A DNA stretch of 64,000 nt from Undibacterium_A arcticum (GTDB lineage: Bacteria > Pseudomonadota > Gammaproteobacteria > Burkholderiales > Burkholderiaceae_D). The notes under the pieces are model-generated. The model was given only the letters and a program-made list of their open reading frames with translations. It had not been told where the DNA came from and made no database searches. This document shows positions 9,000-18,328 of the stretch, in pieces. Position numbers and translations under genes: made by a program. Where the stretch lies: NCBI RefSeq assembly GCF_042660705.1, contig NZ_JBHSUQ010000001.1. The stretch is one strand, 5' to 3'. Positions within the stretch are counted from its first letter, which is position 1; every line of letters begins with the position of its first letter.

Positions 9000-9939
9000 T
9001 CATTGCTCCTGAAACTGTGGGTGCTGGGGCACGATGTCTGCACTGACATCATGCAAGCGCCATTCGATGAAGGACTTCAATGCCAGCGTCACCAGCGCCA
9101 GCAATGCCAGCAGCGAGGCCACCGCAAACGCGGCAGAGAAGTTGTATTCGTTGTACAAAATTTCCACCTGCAGCGGGATCGTATTGGTCTCGCCGCGGAT
9201 ATGACCGGACACCACCGACACCGCGCCGAATTCGCCCATCGCCCGCGCATTGCACAGGATGACGCCATACAGCAGACCCCACTTAATATTCGGCAACGTC
9301 ACGTGCCAGAATGTCTTCCATCCCGAAGCGCCCAACACCAGTGCCGCCTCTTCCTCCTCGCTGCCCTGTGACTGCATCAGCGGAATCAGCTCACGCGCAA
9401 TGAACGGAAAGGTCACAAATGGTCGCCAGCACGATACCCGGTACCGCAAACAGTATCTTGATGTCATGTTCACGCAGCCACGGTCCGAACCAGCCTTGCG
9501 CGCCGAACAGCAGCACGTAGATCAGCCCGGAAATTACCGGCGACACCGAAAAAGGCAGGTCGATCAGGGTCAGCAGGATGCTCTTGCCACGGAATTCGAA
9601 CTTGGCGATGGTCCACGCTGCGGCCACCCCGAACACCAGGTTCAGCGGCACCGCGATTGCGGCGGTCGTCAAAGTCAGACGGATCGCCGCCAAGGCATCC
9701 GGCTCGATGATTGCAGCCAAGTACACCGACCAGCCTTTCTTCAGCGCCTCGGCAAATACGGCAGCCAGCGGGACGAACAGGAATAGCGTCAGAAACGTCA
9801 GTGCGACGCCGATCAGCAGGACGCGTACCCAAAGCGGTTCCAGCGTCGCCGCCGGCATCGGAATCGGTTCGCCGCGCGGACGCACGGCCTCCGGCAACTG
9901 GGCCGGACCGGCAAATGGGTTAGATGCGATGGCAGTCAT
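9000..9939 (-). CDS. cysW: Sulfate ABC transporter permease CysW, frameshifted
   Basis: Inner-membrane permease paired with CysT. The first part (ATG at 9939) carries several membrane helices and reads to ILFAVPGIVLATI, then hits a wrong frame (CDLSVHCA-stop). The second frame resumes VTFPFIARELIPLMQSQGSEEEEAAL, which holds the EAA loop that docks to CysA, and runs to the end. Frame breaks near 9414-9420 at a short T run: the minus strand reads ATTTGTGACC where ATTTTTGTGACC would give the expected TIFVTFPF. This equals loss of two T. It starts one base after the cysT stop and overlaps cysA. If real, sulfate import would be lost; an assembly error is more likely. Confidence 0.85.
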
Positions 9940-9940
9940 G

Positions 9941-10819
9941 TCAGACCTTGTCCGCCCGGCCGCGCTGACGGCTCCAGGCTTGCAATAAATTGATGCTCAG
10001 CAACAGCAGGAACGACGCGGTCAGCATTACCAGCGCAATCGCGGTTGCGCCGGCATAATCGTACTGTTCGAGCTTGGTGATGATGAAGAGCGGTGTGATT
10101 TCCGACACCATCGGCATATTGCCTGCGATGAAGATGACCGAGCCGTATTCGCCGGTGGCGCGGGCGAACGCCAGCGCGAAACCGGTCAGCAGGGCCGGCA
10201 ACACGGACGGGAAAATGACGCGGGCAAAGGTCTGCCAGTTGCTCGCGCCGAGACTGACGGCGGCCTCTTCCAATTCGCGCTCGGCATCTTCCAGCACCGG
10301 CTGCACGGTGCGCACCACGAACGGCAGGCCGATGAAAGTCAATGCCACCACCACACCCAGCGGCGTGAAGGCGACCTTGATACCGGCCGGCTCCAGGTAA
10401 CGTCCGAGCCAGCCGTTGCTCGAATACAAGGCAGTTAAGGCAATCCCTGCCACCGCGGTCGGCAGCGCAAACGGCAGGTCGACCAGTGCATCGATGATTT
10501 TTTTGCCTGGGAAGCGGTAGCGCACCAGCACCCATGCGACGACGCCGCCAAACAATACGTTGAGCAACGCGCCGATCAGCGACGCGCCGAAACTCAATTT
10601 ATAAGAAGCCAGCACGCGCTCCGACGTCACCGCGCTCCAGAAAGCGTCCCAGCTCAGCGTGAATGTCTTCAGAAAGACCGCCGACAGCGGAATCAGGACG
10701 ATCAGGCCGAGGTAAAACAGCGTAAAGCCCAGCGTGAGCCGGAACCCGGGCATGACCCGCGTCATCCTGGCCTTTGGCGCCGTTATTTTGTCGGCGATTG
10801 GCATTATTGCGACTTGCAT
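9941..10819 (-). CDS. cysT: Sulfate ABC transporter permease CysT (CysU)
   Basis: First permease of the sulfate/thiosulfate importer, with about six membrane helices and the EAA motif ELEEAAVSLGASNWQTF. The track of the frame goes up to a TTG at 10858, but the ATG at 10819 has GAGG five bases upstream (GAGGGTTCG-ATG) and starts MQVAIMPIADKITAP, so it is chosen. The operon order is cysT-cysW-cysA-regulator. The usual first gene, sbp or cysP, is absent here; a sbp is found at 35879-36907. The AT-rich 10820-10950 interval upstream probably carries the promoter. Confidence 0.92.
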   Translation of the reverse strand: MQVAIMPIADKITAPKARMTRVMPGFRLTLGFTLFYLGLIVLIPLSAVFLKTFTLSWDAFWSAVTSERVLASYKLSFGASLIGALLNVLFGGVVAWVLVRYRFPGKKIIDALVDLPFALPTAVAGIALTALYSSNGWLGRYLEPAGIKVAFTPLGVVVALTFIGLPFVVRTVQPVLEDAERELEEAAVSLGASNWQTFARVIFPSVLPALLTGFALAFARATGEYGSVIFIAGNMPMVSEITPLFIITKLEQYDYAGATAIALVMLTASFLLLLSINLLQAWSRQRGRADKV

Positions 10820-11008
10820 CGAACCCTCGTTATTACAAATACGACTAACAAGTAGCAATAATTACATTTGATCGTTATAAAGCGAACGAATCTTTTGGTA
10901 TGTCGATAGACGGGTTTTGAATATACGAAGAAAGATGATGGAGACGGGGAGATGGGCCAAGGCAGGACTGACCATTTAGGCAGAACATCGCTAGACCGCC
11001 CCCAGATG
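10820..11008 (-). promoter_or_regulatory. Probable cysTWA promoter and CysB-binding region
   Basis: AT-rich interval between cysT and the thioredoxin-like gene. On the minus strand it contains TTCGTTCGCTTTATAACGAT about 60 bases before the cysT start, a plausible -10 (TATAAC) within sequence reminiscent of CysB half-sites. This is a weak call made from position and base composition. Confidence 0.35.
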
Positions 11009-11341
11009 CTAGTCGGCGGCCCCGATCTGCGCCAATGCTTGGCGAATCGCATTGGCGTCGCCCGGCCGCACCAGGCGCACCACTTCCCTGCCGTTGCTAA
11101 GAAACACCAAGGTCGGCCACAGCGTCACCCGGAACGAGCGCCCCAGTGGTCGGCCCTTGCCGTCCTCAATCTTGACGTGACGTACCTCAGGACGTTCAGC
11201 AAAGGCAGTGGCAAGCAGCGGTTGGGCGGCCTGACAATAGCCGCACCAAGAGGTACCAAATTCGATCACGGTTGGCCCGTCGAGCCTATCGATTTCTGCA
11301 CGCGCCGGTTCAATCGACGCATATCTGTCGTTCATTGTCAT
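11009..11341 (-). CDS. Thioredoxin-family protein
   Basis: A 110-residue single thioredoxin fold with the redox motif SWCGYCQAAQP near residue 31 and the cis-Pro segment VTLWPTLVFL. The CGYC dipeptide differs from the CGPC of canonical thioredoxin. There is no signal peptide, so it is probably cytoplasmic. Starts at 11341 or 11335 are both ATG. It lies upstream of the sulfate operon on the same strand, and a role in sulfur or redox homeostasis is possible but not shown. Confidence 0.85.
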   Translation of the reverse strand: MTMNDRYASIEPARAEIDRLDGPTVIEFGTSWCGYCQAAQPLLATAFAERPEVRHVKIEDGKGRPLGRSFRVTLWPTLVFLSNGREVVRLVRPGDANAIRQALAQIGAAD

Positions 11342-11519
11342 GTTGCCATTCTCTTATCTTGCGCACTTCTTCCGTTAACAACCATTCAACCATTTGCGAA
11401 TCGGCGCGAACTGTCTCGGTATCAATCGACACGCGGCCCATCCCAGCGTGCGGCGTGGACCAAGGCAATCCGGATTCATACGCCTGTGTACTTGTAAGCA
11501 ACAACACACTCGCAATCAC
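11310..11519 (-). CDS. Small hypothetical protein, possible secreted
   Basis: From a GTG at 11519 the frame reads a short hydrophobic segment (VIASVLLLTSTQAYESG) that looks like a signal peptide, then about 50 polar residues ending in WQHDNERQICVD. The end overlaps the thioredoxin-like start by about 30 bases. I do not recognise the family, and no good ribosome-binding site is visible, so this is tentative. Confidence 0.3.
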   Translation of the reverse strand: MIASVLLLTSTQAYESGLPWSTPHAGMGRVSIDTETVRADSQMVEWLLTEEVRKIREWQHDNERQICVD

Positions 11520-11655
11520 AGGGTTGGCCGAGCGCTGTGGCTCCGGGTTCTCGCTTGGACGAACCCGAAGCCGCACGGCTCGGCAGCCACTCAATAACAT
11601 TGTCCTTTGATTTCACCCGGATCATGCCGTCAAGTGCCGCCCTGCCCGGCAATTC

Positions 11656-12125
11656 CTATGCTGGTGCACTGCCCATTTTCTGCATCGCCTGTTGCATTTC
11701 TTCCGGGCTGACATCGCGCATATGTGTTGCAACCGACCAACTATGACCAAACGGGTCTTCGAGCTTGCCATACCGATCGCCCCAGAACATGTCCTCGATC
11801 GGCATGGTGATCTTCGCGCCCGCGCCGACGGCACGTTCGACGACCGCGTCGACGTCGTCGACGTAGAGGTGGATCGTGACTGGCGATCCTTTGAGCGACT
11901 TCGGTCCGAATGAGCCCCAGTCCGGAAACTCGTCGACCAGCATGATGGAGGAATCGCCGATACGGATCATGGCGTGCATGAGTTTGCCCTGTGGCCCCGG
12001 CATCCGCCCCATTTCCACTGCATTGAACGCTTTTTGTAAAACTCGATGGCATCGGCCGCGCCGGCACACACCAAGTGTGGCGTGACCGTGTGCATACCTT
12101 CGGGGATAGACTTCACTTGCGGCAT
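11656..12125 (-). CDS. VOC/PhnB-like glyoxalase-family protein, frameshifted
   Basis: A vicinal-oxygen-chelate protein of the PhnB/YdhR-like type (MPQVKSIPEGMHTVTPHLVCAG start, later MLVDEFPDWG, IHLYVDDVD and WGDRYGKLEDPFGHSWSVATH). The ATG at 12125 has AGGAGGT five bases upstream. The frame breaks at the T run 12031-12035 (A run on the coding strand): the first frame reads EFYKKRSMQWKWG, the second continues AFNAVEMGRMPGPQGKLMHAMI. Adding one A (six instead of five) restores EFYKKAFNAVEMG. Enzymatic role unknown; related proteins include glyoxalases and resistance proteins. Confidence 0.85.
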
Positions 12126-12479
12126 GGTTGACCTCCTGTGAGAAAAGTTAGTGGATCCGGGGGTATGGCAGGTACGGCTTGGCGCCGAACTGTGCGGCTT
12201 TGGACCCGCCAAGACGACAGGTTAGTATATTTTTCAAAGATACATTTGCGAAATTTCGGTAACGCAGTGACTTTGCCGGTCTGGCGCTGGTAATGATCTA
12301 CTCGCCGGTCGCATGCTTCAGTCGCCGGCAACTATCGGGATCGACTACACCGTATGCATTCAGCGCATCGCGAGCCTGATTCGATACGGATACTAGCTGG
12401 CTGAACCGGCCGATATAAATGCGCGTCCAATGACGGCAGGTGATGATTTTTCGACTTGCTCCATCGATGGGATAGCGCC
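12126..12479. other. Gene-free stretch between VOC gene and O-methyltransferase
   Basis: No convincing gene. Short frames in this interval have atypical composition and no ribosome-binding site. It separates two divergently transcribed genes and should hold both promoters. Confidence 0.4.
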
Positions 12480-13139
12480 ATGTCTGACCGCACACTTAAC
12501 CTGGACGATACTCTGTACCAATATCTGTTGGATGCCTCTCTGCGTGAGCATCCGGTCCAGGCCGAACTGCGCGCCGTCACGCACAGCCATCCACTCGCGG
12601 GCATGCAGATATCCCCCGAGCAAGGCCAGTTCATGATGCTGCTCATCAATCTGATCGGCGCCCGCAGGACTCTCGAGATCGGCGTGTTCACTGGCTACAG
12701 TGCCCTTGCGGTAGCATTGGCGTTGCCGCACGATGGTCGCATCATTGCCTGCGATGTGAGTCAGGAGTTCACCGACGTCGGTCGCACTTATTGGGAAAAA
12801 GCCGGGGTGGCGCACAAGATCGATTTGCGTCTCGCGCCGGCCGTCGACACGCTCGACACGCTGATCGCCGAGAGCCAGGCAGGCCATTTCGACTTCGCCT
12901 TCATCGACGCCGACAAGGCCAACTATGATGCGTATTACGAGCGCTGCCTGACGTTATTGCGCCACGGAGGCTTGATCGCCATCGACAACGTGCTGTGGGG
13001 CGGTCGTGTCGCGCGACCGGCCGAGGATGTCGACACGGCGGCGATCCAGGCGCTCAATCGCAAGCTCCTCGGCGATGCGCGGATCGAGCTTTCGATGTTG
13101 CCGGTCGGTGACGGCCTGACCCTCGCCAGGAAGCGTTGA
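12480..13139 (+). CDS. Class I SAM-dependent O-methyltransferase (caffeoyl-CoA type)
   Basis: A 219-residue methyltransferase of the CCoAOMT/catechol-OMT family. The SAM-binding motif I is LEIGVFTGYSALAVALAL, the metal-binding acidic segment is DFAFIDADKANYDAYYE, and IAIDNVLWGGRV follows. These enzymes use a divalent metal to methylate catechol-like hydroxyls. The ATG at 12480 (MSDRTLNLDDTLYQYLL) fits the family start better than an upstream TTG-like start at 12456. The physiological substrate is unknown. Confidence 0.9.
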   Translation: MSDRTLNLDDTLYQYLLDASLREHPVQAELRAVTHSHPLAGMQISPEQGQFMMLLINLIGARRTLEIGVFTGYSALAVALALPHDGRIIACDVSQEFTDVGRTYWEKAGVAHKIDLRLAPAVDTLDTLIAESQAGHFDFAFIDADKANYDAYYERCLTLLRHGGLIAIDNVLWGGRVARPAEDVDTAAIQALNRKLLGDARIELSMLPVGDGLTLARKR

Positions 13140-13334
13140 TATTGTCAGCGTCGGACCAATAATGCCGCGAAGACGCGCCTCCGCCGTTGTGGCCAACCGT
13201 ATTAACACCGGATGTCTGGTATGCGCCGGTTTTTCCGGTTCGCGAAAGCGCTGATGACAATTCCTCCCGCTTGGCTGGAGTAGGCGTTGCGCGTTGTACT
13301 ATTCCGGTCCGATATATAGATACCAAGGTAGCCC

Positions 13335-13962
13335 ATGTTACTCATCCCGGAGCAGTTTATTGGTTTTCTACTTGCCGCCATGCTGATCACGATCTCGCCG
13401 GGGCCGGACAATCTGATGGTTCTGGGTGTCGGCATTTCGCGCGGACGCACGCAGGGCATGGCATTCGGTCTTGGCTGTGCGTTGGGTTGCCTGAACCACA
13501 CGATACTGGCAACCGTCGGCGTCAGCGCGTTGATTGCCGCGTCACCGGTTGCGTTCATCACGCTGAAGGTGTGCGGCGGCCTCTACCTGATCTGGCTGGG
13601 CATTCAGGCATTGTGCAGTCGCGGCGGCACGAAAGTGGACAGCAGCAAGGCGCCGACCGAATCGCCGCGCAAATTATTCGTCAAGGGTCTGTTTGCGAAC
13701 AGCATCAATCCCAAGGTCGTGTTGTTCTTTGTCCTTCCTGCCCCAGTTTGTCATCGCCGAAAATGGCAATGTGGGCTGGCAGACCGCGCAGTTGGGACTG
13801 ACATTTACGCTACAAGCTGCGGTGCTATTCGGGTTATTGGGGTATTTCTCCGGCACGGTGGGGCAATGGCTGAACCGTCATCCGCGTGCCGGGTTATGGC
13901 TCGACCGCACCGCTGGGACAATTTTTGTGGCGCTGGGATTGCGGCTAATTGTTTCCCGCTAA
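13335..13962 (+). CDS. LysE/RhtB-family amino-acid exporter, frameshifted
   Basis: A six-helix exporter of the LysE superfamily with the family signature SPGPDNLMVLGVGISRG near residue 22 and NSINPKVVLFF at the fourth helix. The ATG at 13335 has AAGG upstream. After VVLFF the frame turns to unrelated sequence, while a second frame continues SFLPQFVIAENGNVGWQT through two more hydrophobic helices to LGLRLIVSR-stop at 13962. The break is at about 13729-13732 and equals a two-base loss or one-base gain. With it repaired the protein is about 209 residues, normal for the family. Confidence 0.85.
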
Positions 13963-14000
13963 GGCAAAGCTGGGGTGCATAACAATCGCAAGTAACCGAA

Positions 14001-14414
14001 TCACTTGATCGCACCGACGGTGAATCCCGCGACGAAACGGTCCACGAAGAAATTGTAAAGTACCGCGATCGGTACACTCACGATCAGGCAGGCCCCCATT
14101 AGCGAACCCCAGAAATACACGTCGCCACGTACCAAGAAAGTCGGCACGCCGACGCTCACCGTGTATTGCGATGAACTGGTGATGAAGGTCAGGGCGTAGA
14201 TGAATTCCTGCATCACCAGGGTGAGCGTGAAAATGATGACGGTCAGGATCCCCGCCGACGACACCGGCACCACGACTTTCAGAAATGCACCGAAGCGGCT
14301 CAGGCCGTCCATCATCGCCGCTTCCTCGATATCGCGCGGCACGGCCTTGAAGAACCCCATCATCAGCCAGGTGCAGAACGGCACCGTGAAACTCGGATAC
14401 ACCAGCACCAGCGA
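14001..14414 (-). pseudogene. C-terminal fragment of a MalG-type sugar ABC permease
   Basis: About 137 codons reading LVLVYPSFTVPFCTWLMMGFF, EEAAMMDGLSRFGAF (the EAA loop) and ending in VDRFVAGFTVGAIK-stop. This is the second half of a binding-protein-dependent sugar permease of the MalG/UgpE family. The family-like sequence stops at about 14414, and upstream codons in the same frame are unrelated Arg/Gln-rich text. Directly beyond the junction the plus strand encodes a piece of the partner permease. No ATPase or binding-protein gene is nearby, so this is a dead remnant of an ABC transporter. Confidence 0.8.
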
Positions 14415-14420
14415 CCCGTC

Positions 14421-14591
14421 TGGCCGATCTGGCTCGGCCAGCCGAATCTGGCGATGGCGTCGATCATCCTGGTCGACGTGTGGCGCCTGCTGCCGCTGGC
14501 GACGGTGATCATCCTGGCCGGCTTGAGTAGGATTCCGCAGGATATCCACGATGCGGCGGCGATGGATGGTGCCGGTTCGGCGGGGGGATGA
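14421..14591 (+). pseudogene. Internal fragment of a MalF-type sugar ABC permease, inverted
   Basis: The plus strand reads WPIWLGQPNLAMASIILVD, VWRLLPLATVIILAGLSRIP and QDIHDAAAMDGAGS before a TGA at 14589. This is the helix and EAA loop of a MalF/UgpA-type permease. It has no start and is cut on both sides. It lies head to head with the MalG-type remnant, whereas the two normally run in the same direction, so an inversion with loss of the intervening parts must have happened. Confidence 0.75.
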
Positions 14592-15026
14592 TGTGTGGGT
14601 GATGTCCGGTAAACGTGCATTATCTGTACCCACGGACGTAGGTATTGACCCGTTGCGCGCACGTTTTCGCTCTAGGCGTAGAGTAAAACATGCCAACACT
14701 GAGCACGGTCAAATCGGACCAAATCGACTTGCCTTCATGCCTCCTGTATCCTTCCCTCCTTATTTATGTTTATTGCCCTTCCAAGAAATTTCCAGTAAGC
14801 AATAATCCTTGGCGTCGACGCCAGCGACTATAGAACCTGTTCCCATGAGGTAGCGCGTGGCCTAAGATCGGGGTGATGAAAGTATCGATACGCTTGGTGT
14901 GGCACGCAACTCGTGCAGCAAAGCGCCCGCCTGCGATGGGTGCATTAACGCGCAGGTGCCGCAAAATGGACCCATCGCAGCCTCGAGATTGGCTTTCACT
15001 ACATAATCAGCAACACCTAAGGACGC
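14592..15026. other. Gene-free stretch after permease remnants
   Basis: I find no supported gene. The stretch probably includes further unrecognisable transporter-derived DNA and the promoter of the J-protein cluster. Confidence 0.4.
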
Positions 15027-15304
15027 ATGAACAACCATTACGCCGTTCTCGGCATAGACAGCGATGCGTCGAATGCCGCGATAAAAATGCCTATCGTAAG
15101 AAGGCATCAGAGTTTCATCCTGACAAGAACCTTGCGCACGATGCTGCCGTCAGGTTTCGGGAAATTCAGGAGGCCTATGACCTCCTGTCCGATCCACTAA
15201 AACGCCGCGATTACGACGAAAACCGGCGTCGAAGCTTGCTGGAGAACCCGCTTGAAACCGCGCAAGAAATCTGGACAACCTACATGAACAAAGCCTTGCA
15301 ATGA
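15027..15304 (+). CDS. Short J-domain (DnaJ-like) protein, frameshifted
   Basis: A stand-alone J domain of about 92 residues. It starts MNNHYAVLGIDSDASNAAI at an ATG with AAGGA upstream, breaks at the A run 15083-15087, and resumes NAYRKKASEFHPDKN with the HPD motif that stimulates DnaK ATPase, then FREIQEAYDLLSDPLKRRDYDE. One extra A gives AIKNAYRKKASEFHPD, the expected helix II. It lacks the G/F, zinc-finger and C-terminal domains of true DnaJ, so it should recruit Hsp70 to a particular partner. Its stop overlaps the ATG of the next gene (ATGA), suggesting translational coupling with that unknown protein. Confidence 0.85.
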
Positions 15305-15827
15305 CCCTTTCCTATTTCTTTGAAGACTTGAAAAAGTCCTATCAAGTCGAGCTTGAAGACTTGCAAAACGACTCCGAGGGCAACAACGTACTGGCAGCGA
15401 GGTTGAGAGACAAGCGATCACAATTCCCGTTGCTGATGCCGATGATCGACAGCGCTCCCGAAATGGTCGCAGTCGCGTTCCATGGTGGCGTGACGTTTCT
15501 CAATCTGCAGGCTATGTACCTGCTGTCAACCACCGAGCCGGATGAATTCCCGGCGTGGGACGATTTGGCGCACGCCGTGCATTTCGAAGCGTCGACCAAA
15601 AACTCGCGGAAACAGCGCTCAAGGAACGCGGCGGCGAGCGCTTTCTGATCACCGCCGTTTGCCTCGAATATCTTCATGGAAAACCCGTCATCAACTACGG
15701 CGATGCGCGTGACGATGACACACACGACCCAGCCGAGTCCGAACCGGGCGATGACGAAGAAGAGCAGGATCTGGAAGAAGCCGGCGCCGACTGGCTTGCC
15801 GAGCAGGGTTTCGATCGACGCGGCTAG
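15301..15827 (+). CDS. Hypothetical protein coupled to J-protein, frameshifted
   Basis: The ATG overlaps the J-protein stop by four bases. The first frame covers about 97 sensible residues (MTLSYFFEDLKKSYQVELED, FPLLMPMIDSAPEMVAVAFHG, LSTTEPDEFPAWDDL) and then degenerates after HFEAS. A second frame continues VDQKLAETALKERGGERFLI, LEYLHGKPVINYGDA and a strongly acidic tail (DDEEEQDLEEAGADW). The break is near 15586-15590 and fits loss of one base. Repaired length is about 175 residues. I do not recognise the family. Coupling to a J-protein suggests it is the client or adaptor of that chaperone. Confidence 0.7.
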
Positions 15828-15953
15828 GGCTGAGCCCACTTGAAACAACGGGAAAGTAGTGCAGGCTTCGGTGCCGGCGCTACTGGCTGTTACGCCCGTT
15901 CACATGGGCTGGATACAAGATTCCTATCAACCATTTTTATAGATTAATAGTTC

Positions 15954-16658
15954 ATGTCACATTCACTCGTGGTGAAAGCAGCAAATCTGGTCCGCGCCGG
16001 TGATATTGCCGGTGCAGAATTCGCACTAGTCTCTCTGGCAGAAACAGAGGGCGATCGCGCGCTGGTCGCGGTGCTCGAGGAGCTGCCGCCAAAAGATCTG
16101 CTCGCGGTCATTCGCGAATACGACACGTCCAAGGAGTCGGTAGTGAACCTGCTGGTGACGCCGGAGCAGTTCGCCCGCGCCATGGTGATGGAAAAACTCT
16201 ACGGCGACCATACCCATGCCCATCTGCGCGGCATGATCAATGCGGTCTTGTTCCGTGACAATGCGCAAACCGGTGACTTCCTCGATGCGATCGGCGACAT
16301 TGACGGTGGCTGCGAAGCGTTAGTCGACTATTTATCCGATCGCGACGAGGCAGTCGTCCATTTCGCGCAGTTCGGCACCTTCAACCACTATCACACTGAA
16401 GACAGTGATGAAGTTGAACGCTCCGAGGCGAGCGACCACGACTGGCGCGAGCTGACGTGGTTGCTCAAGCATGAACACCTCGATATGTTCGAACAGATCC
16501 TGCCCGTTCTGAAAACCCGGTTGAAGACACGCTTGCGGCTGGAAGCCGAGCTGGAGAACGAGGAACAGCAAAGGACCGAGCTCGATTTGTCGGAACCCAA
16601 AATCGTCGCTAAGGAAACCAAAGTTAGCCTCGACCAATCGGAGGAGTCGGCGCTGTAG
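15954..16658 (+). CDS. Hypothetical alpha-helical protein
   Basis: A 234-residue, acidic, mostly helical protein with no signal peptide or membrane segment. The N-terminal half (VLEELPPKDLLAVIREYD, LVTPEQFARAMVMEKLY) faintly resembles the superhelical MgtE N-domain repeats, but no Mg transporter part is present, so I do not assign a function. The last 60 residues are Glu/Lys-rich and probably coiled coil (RLRLEAELENEEQQRTELDL). It sits between the J-protein pair and another unknown gene on the same strand. Confidence 0.7.
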   Translation: MSHSLVVKAANLVRAGDIAGAEFALVSLAETEGDRALVAVLEELPPKDLLAVIREYDTSKESVVNLLVTPEQFARAMVMEKLYGDHTHAHLRGMINAVLFRDNAQTGDFLDAIGDIDGGCEALVDYLSDRDEAVVHFAQFGTFNHYHTEDSDEVERSEASDHDWRELTWLLKHEHLDMFEQILPVLKTRLKTRLRLEAELENEEQQRTELDLSEPKIVAKETKVSLDQSEESAL

Positions 16659-16807
16659 CGCGGCAACCGCACCTGCGCACAGGAGCGCTGCGCGACTAGC
16701 AAGGCTCCATTGTGCGCAGCGAAGGGATTTCTGACGCCCATCGACCTCATCCTCGACCTCACCCTCGAGCTCGACCTTGCAACCCGGCCGCCCCTACCCT
16801 GCTACTC

Positions 16808-18046
16808 ATGACCGACAACAAACAGCACATTGCGCTCGTCGATAAGCGACCTTTTTTCGAAAAGGCGCTTTGTTTTGGCGTGCTGCACGGCATCATCGAC
16901 CCCGCAAAATGCCATGCCATCATCAGCGACGGCGCCAAGGGTACGGTGCAGGTCGCCGATCATTTCGGGACCAGCCACCTCTACGCCGATCTTGAGAATG
17001 CGCGCAAACGAATTGTCAGCCTGGTGAGTCTTTATCTTGAAGACAGTTACGGCAACGATTTGGAACAGGCGGCCCGCTCGCTGCAAGACAACACCCTCCT
17101 GTTTCATTCGCGCAGCGGCAACGACATGCTGAAAAAATTGCACGCGATGCCTGAATCCACCGTCTACGGCGACATAAAAGGGCAGTCACTCAAGGACTTC
17201 CAGAATCAGCGCACCCTGACGAAACCGTTTTCGTTGGGCGCCTACAGGAAAGAACTCAAGCGACGGCAAGACAACGCCGCAATCATGAATGCAGCGCTCT
17301 GGTTTGCCGATGACATGGGCGTAGCGCGATCGTCGCTCGATTTCATTGCCGTCGACACAGTGATCCGCACCGCGATCCTGGTGCGATTCGGTGGCGAGCA
17401 GCGATGCGCGAGTCGGAGTCAATTTGCCAAACTGGTCGAGGCTGTCCGATCAAAGGTTCTGGCCAGCGGCAAGATGCGCATTCCAAAGGCAGTGTTGCAT
17501 GACGTTCCAGATGAATACACAGAGATCGCCGACGGAATCCGGCGCGAGATGGAAAAACACGACGCGCCGTTGCTGCTCAATCCCGCCATGGCGCTCGACG
17601 GTTTGCTGAATGTCTTTGAGTCGCGTTACTTCATGCGCGAAACCGGACTGGAGGACGTCGACAGCTTCGATGCGTTTGTATCGAAGGAATGGCACGAAGC
17701 GACTGGCGGCAAGGAGGATCCCTACTCCCGCCTCACGCTCTTCATGTGCCTGGCTGCAGGTGTGAAACCAAAGACGACGCTGTCAGACGTTGAGGCTCGC
17801 GCGATGTTGCGTCGGGTCCGTAAAAATGGATTTGATAGCGCGGCAGTCTCGACTTTCATCGAGCAGTCGGCGCCGTTTGAGATCAAGCACAACTTAGTGG
17901 CGCTCTGGGACGAGGAATTCTTGCCAGAGGCGATGGAGAGGCTGCTTGATGAGTCGGACACGACCTATGTGCGGGCGATGCGGTTTTTGGCCGAGAATTG
18001 CAACGTCAGTACCAAGGTAAAAAATCCGAAGAGCGCGCAAGCATAA
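16808..18046 (+). CDS. Hypothetical cytoplasmic protein, 412 residues
   Basis: From the ATG at 16808 the protein reads MTDNKQHIALVDKRPFFEKAL and runs 412 residues without gaps. The frame extends upstream to 16712, but that stretch is low-complexity. Composition is that of a soluble, helical protein with basic and acidic segments alternating; I see no signal peptide, membrane segment, Walker motif or zinc cluster. It is the last gene of the J-protein cluster. I do not recognise the family. Confidence 0.75.
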   Translation: MTDNKQHIALVDKRPFFEKALCFGVLHGIIDPAKCHAIISDGAKGTVQVADHFGTSHLYADLENARKRIVSLVSLYLEDSYGNDLEQAARSLQDNTLLFHSRSGNDMLKKLHAMPESTVYGDIKGQSLKDFQNQRTLTKPFSLGAYRKELKRRQDNAAIMNAALWFADDMGVARSSLDFIAVDTVIRTAILVRFGGEQRCASRSQFAKLVEAVRSKVLASGKMRIPKAVLHDVPDEYTEIADGIRREMEKHDAPLLLNPAMALDGLLNVFESRYFMRETGLEDVDSFDAFVSKEWHEATGGKEDPYSRLTLFMCLAAGVKPKTTLSDVEARAMLRRVRKNGFDSAAVSTFIEQSAPFEIKHNLVALWDEEFLPEAMERLLDESDTTYVRAMRFLAENCNVSTKVKNPKSAQA

Positions 18047-18328
18047 AAGCTCCGCGACGACCAGTGTAGCGGGACCCAATTATTGGCTATTCGGGAACCA
18101 TAAACTGGTAAACGATGCAGGAGCTTCATGGCTCCTACAGGTAGCCCGGCTGCGGTCAGACGAAAGAAAGGGACTTTCCCGTACCAAGCTCACCGCTAGT
18201 GAAATTACTTGCGGCAAATAACACAGTCACCACATACCGATGCATGATTTTTGCCACCCTTCGTCATCTGTCAAAATGGCTTCAGAAAAACCTTCAGAGC
18301 GCAGCAGGGAGTTTCGGAGTGATATTTT

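Noticed and set aside
15027..15304. Programmed frameshifting at A-runs (J-protein, VOC, UreE)
   Set aside because: A-rich sites can slip, but breaks also occur in T and C runs and a CA repeat, in genes not known to use recoding, and no stimulatory structure is seen; an indel error explains all cases at once.
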